From: Geobacter sp. UBA6802
GTDB taxonomy: Bacteria > Desulfobacterota > Desulfuromonadia > Geobacterales > Pseudopelobacteraceae
Direction: 5' to 3'
Length of the DNA: 7,206 nucleotides
Assembly (NCBI GenBank): GCA_002452325.1
Contig: DKFG01000024.1
Coordinates: 1 to 7,206 of the forward strand
The notes under the pieces are model-generated. The model saw only the letters and a list, made by a program, of their open reading frames with translations, was not told the origin of the DNA and searched no databases. The position numbers were made by a program, and so were the translations under genes. Shown here one piece after another: positions 4,636 to 7,206 of this stretch. Every line of letters begins with the position of its first letter. Positions within the stretch are counted from its first letter, which is position 1.

Positions 4636-7206
4636 ATGAAGATGGTGTTACGGTTATTGGTCTGTATGATGCTGGGGGTTATCTGCTGGGTAACGACTGC
4701 AGATGCTACGGTTCGTGTGATGAGTGCTGGCACGCTTTCAACTGCCAGAAGCAAGCATACAGCAACATTGCTGCACAATGGTAAAATCCTTGTAACCGGT
4801 GGCTATAATGGCAGCACCGTTTATGGAAGCGCTGAGCTGTATAATCCACAGACCGGTGAACCCCAGGCCATAGGCACTATGTCCAGCCCCCGTTTTGCCC
4901 ATACCGCCACACTGATGAGCAACGGCAAGGTGCTGATTGTCGGTGGTTTTAGCTCCCTGACCGGTGATGCCAGGCTGAGCAGCACAGAACTATTTGACCC
5001 GGCAAACAACAGCTTTACCCCGGCGCATGGCATGAACCTGTCACGAGCTATGCATGCTGCTTCATTGATGAAAAATGGCAAGGTGCTGATTACCGGTGGA
5101 CGGTCAGCCACCCCATTTGATGGAATTGAGATCTATTACCCGTCAAACAATACCTTTGACATGCTGGACGACATCGATACCGGGATGATCCAGCATACCT
5201 CTACCGTGCGGAGTGACGGCAAGGTGCTGATCAATGCAAACCTCAAGACATACCTCTATGACCCGGATGACAATGTGGCTACTGATCAGTATTCCACATT
5301 TGGGTTGACTACCTATGCACAGAGCGCCACCTTGCTGCCAAGTGGCTCAGTGCTACTGACCGGTGGACATAACAGCACAACCAGCCATGATGAGTATTAC
5401 CTGTATGGTAGTTCAGTGGGATACATGGGAATAATGAATACCCCTCGGGCTTACCATTCATCAACCCTGCTGCCTGACGGCCGGGTGCTGGTCTGTGGCG
5501 GCAAATATCTCTATGATGGGACGGTTCATGCCTCTTGCGAGGCATACACGCAATCCAGCAACAGCTTTACAAATGTTGCCACCATGCTGAACGCCCGTTT
5601 CATGCATACGGCCACCCTGCTGCCCGGTGGAAAAGTGGTGATCATTGGCGGTGAAAATGCGAGCGGGACAGCGCTGCAGCAGATTGAGGTGATTGATGCC
5701 TACGATGCAGCTACATTCACCACTGGTGCGATGGTAACAGCACGGGCCTATCATGCCATGACACTGCTTACCGATGGCCGGGTGCTGCACAATGGCGGCA
5801 GCAATGCCAGTGGTACACTGGCTACCTCAGAGATTTACAATCCTCAATCTTCAACATACACGGCAACCGATGCCATGACTTCGCGCCGTACCGGCCACAC
5901 CAGTACGCTGTTGCAAAACGGCAAGGTCCTGGTGACCGGTGGCGGGTATACCAGTGCTTTGCCAGGACAGACAACATTTGTTTATCTGGCCACAGCAGAA
6001 CTCTTTGATCCGGCCACCGGAAGTTATAGCGCAGTTCCAGGCAGCATGATCAATGCAAGAAGCAGCCATACCGCAACCCTGCTCTCAAACGGGAAGGTGT
6101 TGTTGACCGGTGGCCAGAATGCCGGGTCAACAGCCCTTAACAGTGCTGAACTGTATGATCCGCTCACAAACAGCTTTACGGCAACCGGTACTCTGGGCAC
6201 GGCACGAACAGGCCACAGGGCCATCATGCTTACTACGGGTAATGTGCTGTTTACCGGAGGGGTAAGCGCAAGCAATCAAACCTTGAGCAGTACAGAGCTT
6301 TATAATCCGGCTACCGGCCTGTTTAGCGCAGGTAACGCCATGAACTCTCCCCGTTCAAGCCATGCCATGACGGTTACTGCCGGTGGGAAGGTGCTTATCA
6401 CTGGCGGCTACCACAGTAACGCCCTGAACAGCGCCGAGATGTACAACCCGGTCAGCGGCATGTTCTACAGTGTGGACAGTATGACTACGGCCAGGACAAA
6501 CCATACTGCCGTAACGCTGCAAAATGGCAAGGTGCTGGTTGCAGGCGGGTATGATGGCATCAACTATCTGGACTCTACAGAGCTGTTTGACCCTGTTGCT
6601 GAATCATTTGTTGTATCTGCTACCATGGCTAATCCGCGCCAATACTTGCGGGCTGTGCTGCTTGCCGACGGCAGGGTTCTCCTGTCTGGCGGGAGAAGCG
6701 CTACAACCACGTATGTCGGTACATCTGAACTGTTTGACCCTGCCAGTACAATATCGGCCCAGCGTCTTAAACCGGTTATCTCGGAAGTCAGCAGTTCAGC
6801 GGCAGGTGTCATAAGCTTTAAGGGGAGTACGTTTGCCGGGGACAGTGAAGCCGGTTCCGGTTCAACAAACAATTCATCGTCAGCTGTTCCTGTGTTGCAG
6901 CTGCAAAAACTGGATAGCGGCGCAATCTTTAATGTTTTGCCACTGTCAACGATCAACTGGAGTCCGACGCAGTTCAACCTGGCTGAATCCTCCCTGACAA
7001 CGCTGGTGTCCGGGCAGTATCAGGCCACCATTGCCGCAAGCGGCATCTCATCAAAGGCATGGACTGTACAACTTATGCCGCTTTCATCAGTCAGTCCTGC
7101 AACGTACAATTTTGGCAGCGTAAACTCCGGTAGTTCTTCCGCTGCATATCTGTACACGGTTTCCAATCCTGGTTTGCGGTCGCTGTCCATAACAGGGATA
7201 AGTGTC
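4636..7206 (+). CDS. Secreted kelch-repeat protein with E-set and choice-of-anchor D domains, 3' truncated
   Basis: 857 codons are open to the window edge, so the C-terminus is missing. The signal peptide has a short basic start, a hydrophobic core (LLVCMMLGVICWV) and a likely ADA cleavage site after residue 24. Residues 31-705 hold fourteen kelch-type units of HTATLL-x-NGKVLVTGG followed by an AELYDP strand; thirteen keep the diagnostic double glycine. Residues 712-812 form an E-set/IPT-like domain of the kind that follows kelch propellers (FKGSTFAGDSEAGSG, PVLQLQKL, NWSPTQF). Residues 820-857 start an ASH/HYDIN-like choice-of-anchor D domain (YNFGSVNSG, YTVSNPG, LSITGISV). Although the architecture resembles galactose/glyoxal oxidases, the mature part seen here has only two cysteines (287 and 301) and I cannot identify the copper-radical ligand set, so a binding role is more likely. 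Frame continuity was checked codon by codon. Start 4642 is an alternative. Confidence 0.92.
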   Translation, partial: MKMVLRLLVCMMLGVICWVTTADATVRVMSAGTLSTARSKHTATLLHNGKILVTGGYNGSTVYGSAELYNPQTGEPQAIGTMSSPRFAHTATLMSNGKVLIVGGFSSLTGDARLSSTELFDPANNSFTPAHGMNLSRAMHAASLMKNGKVLITGGRSATPFDGIEIYYPSNNTFDMLDDIDTGMIQHTSTVRSDGKVLINANLKTYLYDPDDNVATDQYSTFGLTTYAQSATLLPSGSVLLTGGHNSTTSHDEYYLYGSSVGYMGIMNTPRAYHSSTLLPDGRVLVCGGKYLYDGTVHASCEAYTQSSNSFTNVATMLNARFMHTATLLPGGKVVIIGGENASGTALQQIEVIDAYDAATFTTGAMVTARAYHAMTLLTDGRVLHNGGSNASGTLATSEIYNPQSSTYTATDAMTSRRTGHTSTLLQNGKVLVTGGGYTSALPGQTTFVYLATAELFDPATGSYSAVPGSMINARSSHTATLLSNGKVLLTGGQNAGSTALNSAELYDPLTNSFTATGTLGTARTGHRAIMLTTGNVLFTGGVSASNQTLSSTELYNPATGLFSAGNAMNSPRSSHAMTVTAGGKVLITGGYHSNALNSAEMYNPVSGMFYSVDSMTTARTNHTAVTLQNGKVLVAGGYDGINYLDSTELFDPVAESFVVSATMANPRQYLRAVLLADGRVLLSGGRSATTTYVGTSELFDPASTISAQRLKPVISEVSSSAAGVISFKGSTFAGDSEAGSGSTNNSSSAVPVLQLQKLDSGAIFNVLPLSTINWSPTQFNLAESSLTTLVSGQYQATIAASGISSKAWTVQLMPLSSVSPATYNFGSVNSGSSSAAYLYTVSNPGLRSLSITGISV
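4726..6750 (+). repeat. Fourteen tandem kelch-type repeats (protein level)
   Basis: Double glycines fall at residues 55, 103, 154, 243, 288, 338, 387, 435, 493, 541, 590, 637 and 685. One further unit near residue 200 has NA in place of GG (GKVLINAN) but keeps the preceding DGKVL and following YLYDP strands. Spacing is 43-58 residues. The DNA word GGCAAGGTGCTG recurs exactly at 4924, 5077, 5218 and 6526, reflecting shared ancestry of the units. Aromatic Phe or Tyr stands where the classical kelch Trp would be. Confidence 0.85.
6769..7071 (+). other. E-set/IPT-like domain after the kelch array
   Basis: Residues 712-812 begin with KPVI and a G-x-x-F-x-G strand pair, followed by the SEAGSG loop, PVLQLQKL and NWSPTQF. 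This resembles the immunoglobulin-like early-set domain that closes many bacterial kelch/galactose-oxidase-like proteins. Assignment is from remembered family pattern. Confidence 0.55.
7093..7206 (+). other. Start of a choice-of-anchor D (ASH/HYDIN-like) domain, cut by the window
   Basis: Residues 820-857 read SPATYNFGSVNSG, then a YTVSNPG strand and LSITGISV. This FG-x-V-x-x-G ... V-x-N-x-G ... L-x-I pattern is characteristic of choice-of-anchor D domains in secreted bacterial proteins, often repeated in tandem. More copies may follow downstream. Confidence 0.7.

Noticed and set aside
4636..7206. Galactose oxidase or glyoxal oxidase activity for the third protein
   Set aside because: The kelch plus E-set architecture is shared, but the copper-radical Tyr-Cys and His ligand set could not be identified and cysteines are almost absent from the mature part.

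Overview
The window holds three large genes on the + strand, all coding for exported, repeat-rich, multidomain proteins with no recognisable enzyme active site. Moderate GC, the domain vocabulary (InlB-like B-repeats, LamG, IPT/TIG, kelch propellers, choice-of-anchor D) and the small NGACGSS-type cysteine module in the second gene are what I associate with Geobacter and related Desulfuromonadia. That placement is an impression from domain style; no rRNA or housekeeping gene is present to confirm it.

Layout. (1) 3-1910: the C-terminal 630 or so residues of a protein whose start lies upstream of the window. It has propeller-like repeats, an InlB/Flg_new-type repeat, a LamG lectin-like domain, an IPT/TIG domain and a short beta-helix-like C-terminal module. 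(2) 1911-2262: a 352-base non-coding gap with an imperfect inverted pair of 9-base-phased purine-rich repeats, a possible promoter, and a perfect 11-bp inverted repeat just before a strong ribosome binding site. (3) 2263-4518: a complete 751-residue secreted protein with a signal peptide, seven about 52-residue propeller repeats, two cysteine-bearing InlB-like repeats around a small four-cysteine module, and the same kind of C-terminal module as gene 1. (4) 4519-4635: a short AT-rich gap with candidate promoters. (5) 4636-7206: a signal peptide, fourteen kelch-type units (enough for two seven-bladed propellers), an E-set domain and the beginning of a choice-of-anchor D (ASH/HYDIN-like) domain. 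The frame stays open at the window edge.

Together this looks like a cluster of cell-surface or secreted binding proteins built from shuffled modules. The gaps between genes are large enough for each to have its own promoter, so a single operon is not required. Nothing in the window identifies a ligand or secretion route. The most interesting points are the C-terminal module shared by two otherwise different neighbours (with an 18-residue coil present once in one protein and twice in the other), the 7 and 14 blade counts, a recent in-frame repeat duplication, and the hairpin placed against the second gene's ribosome binding site.
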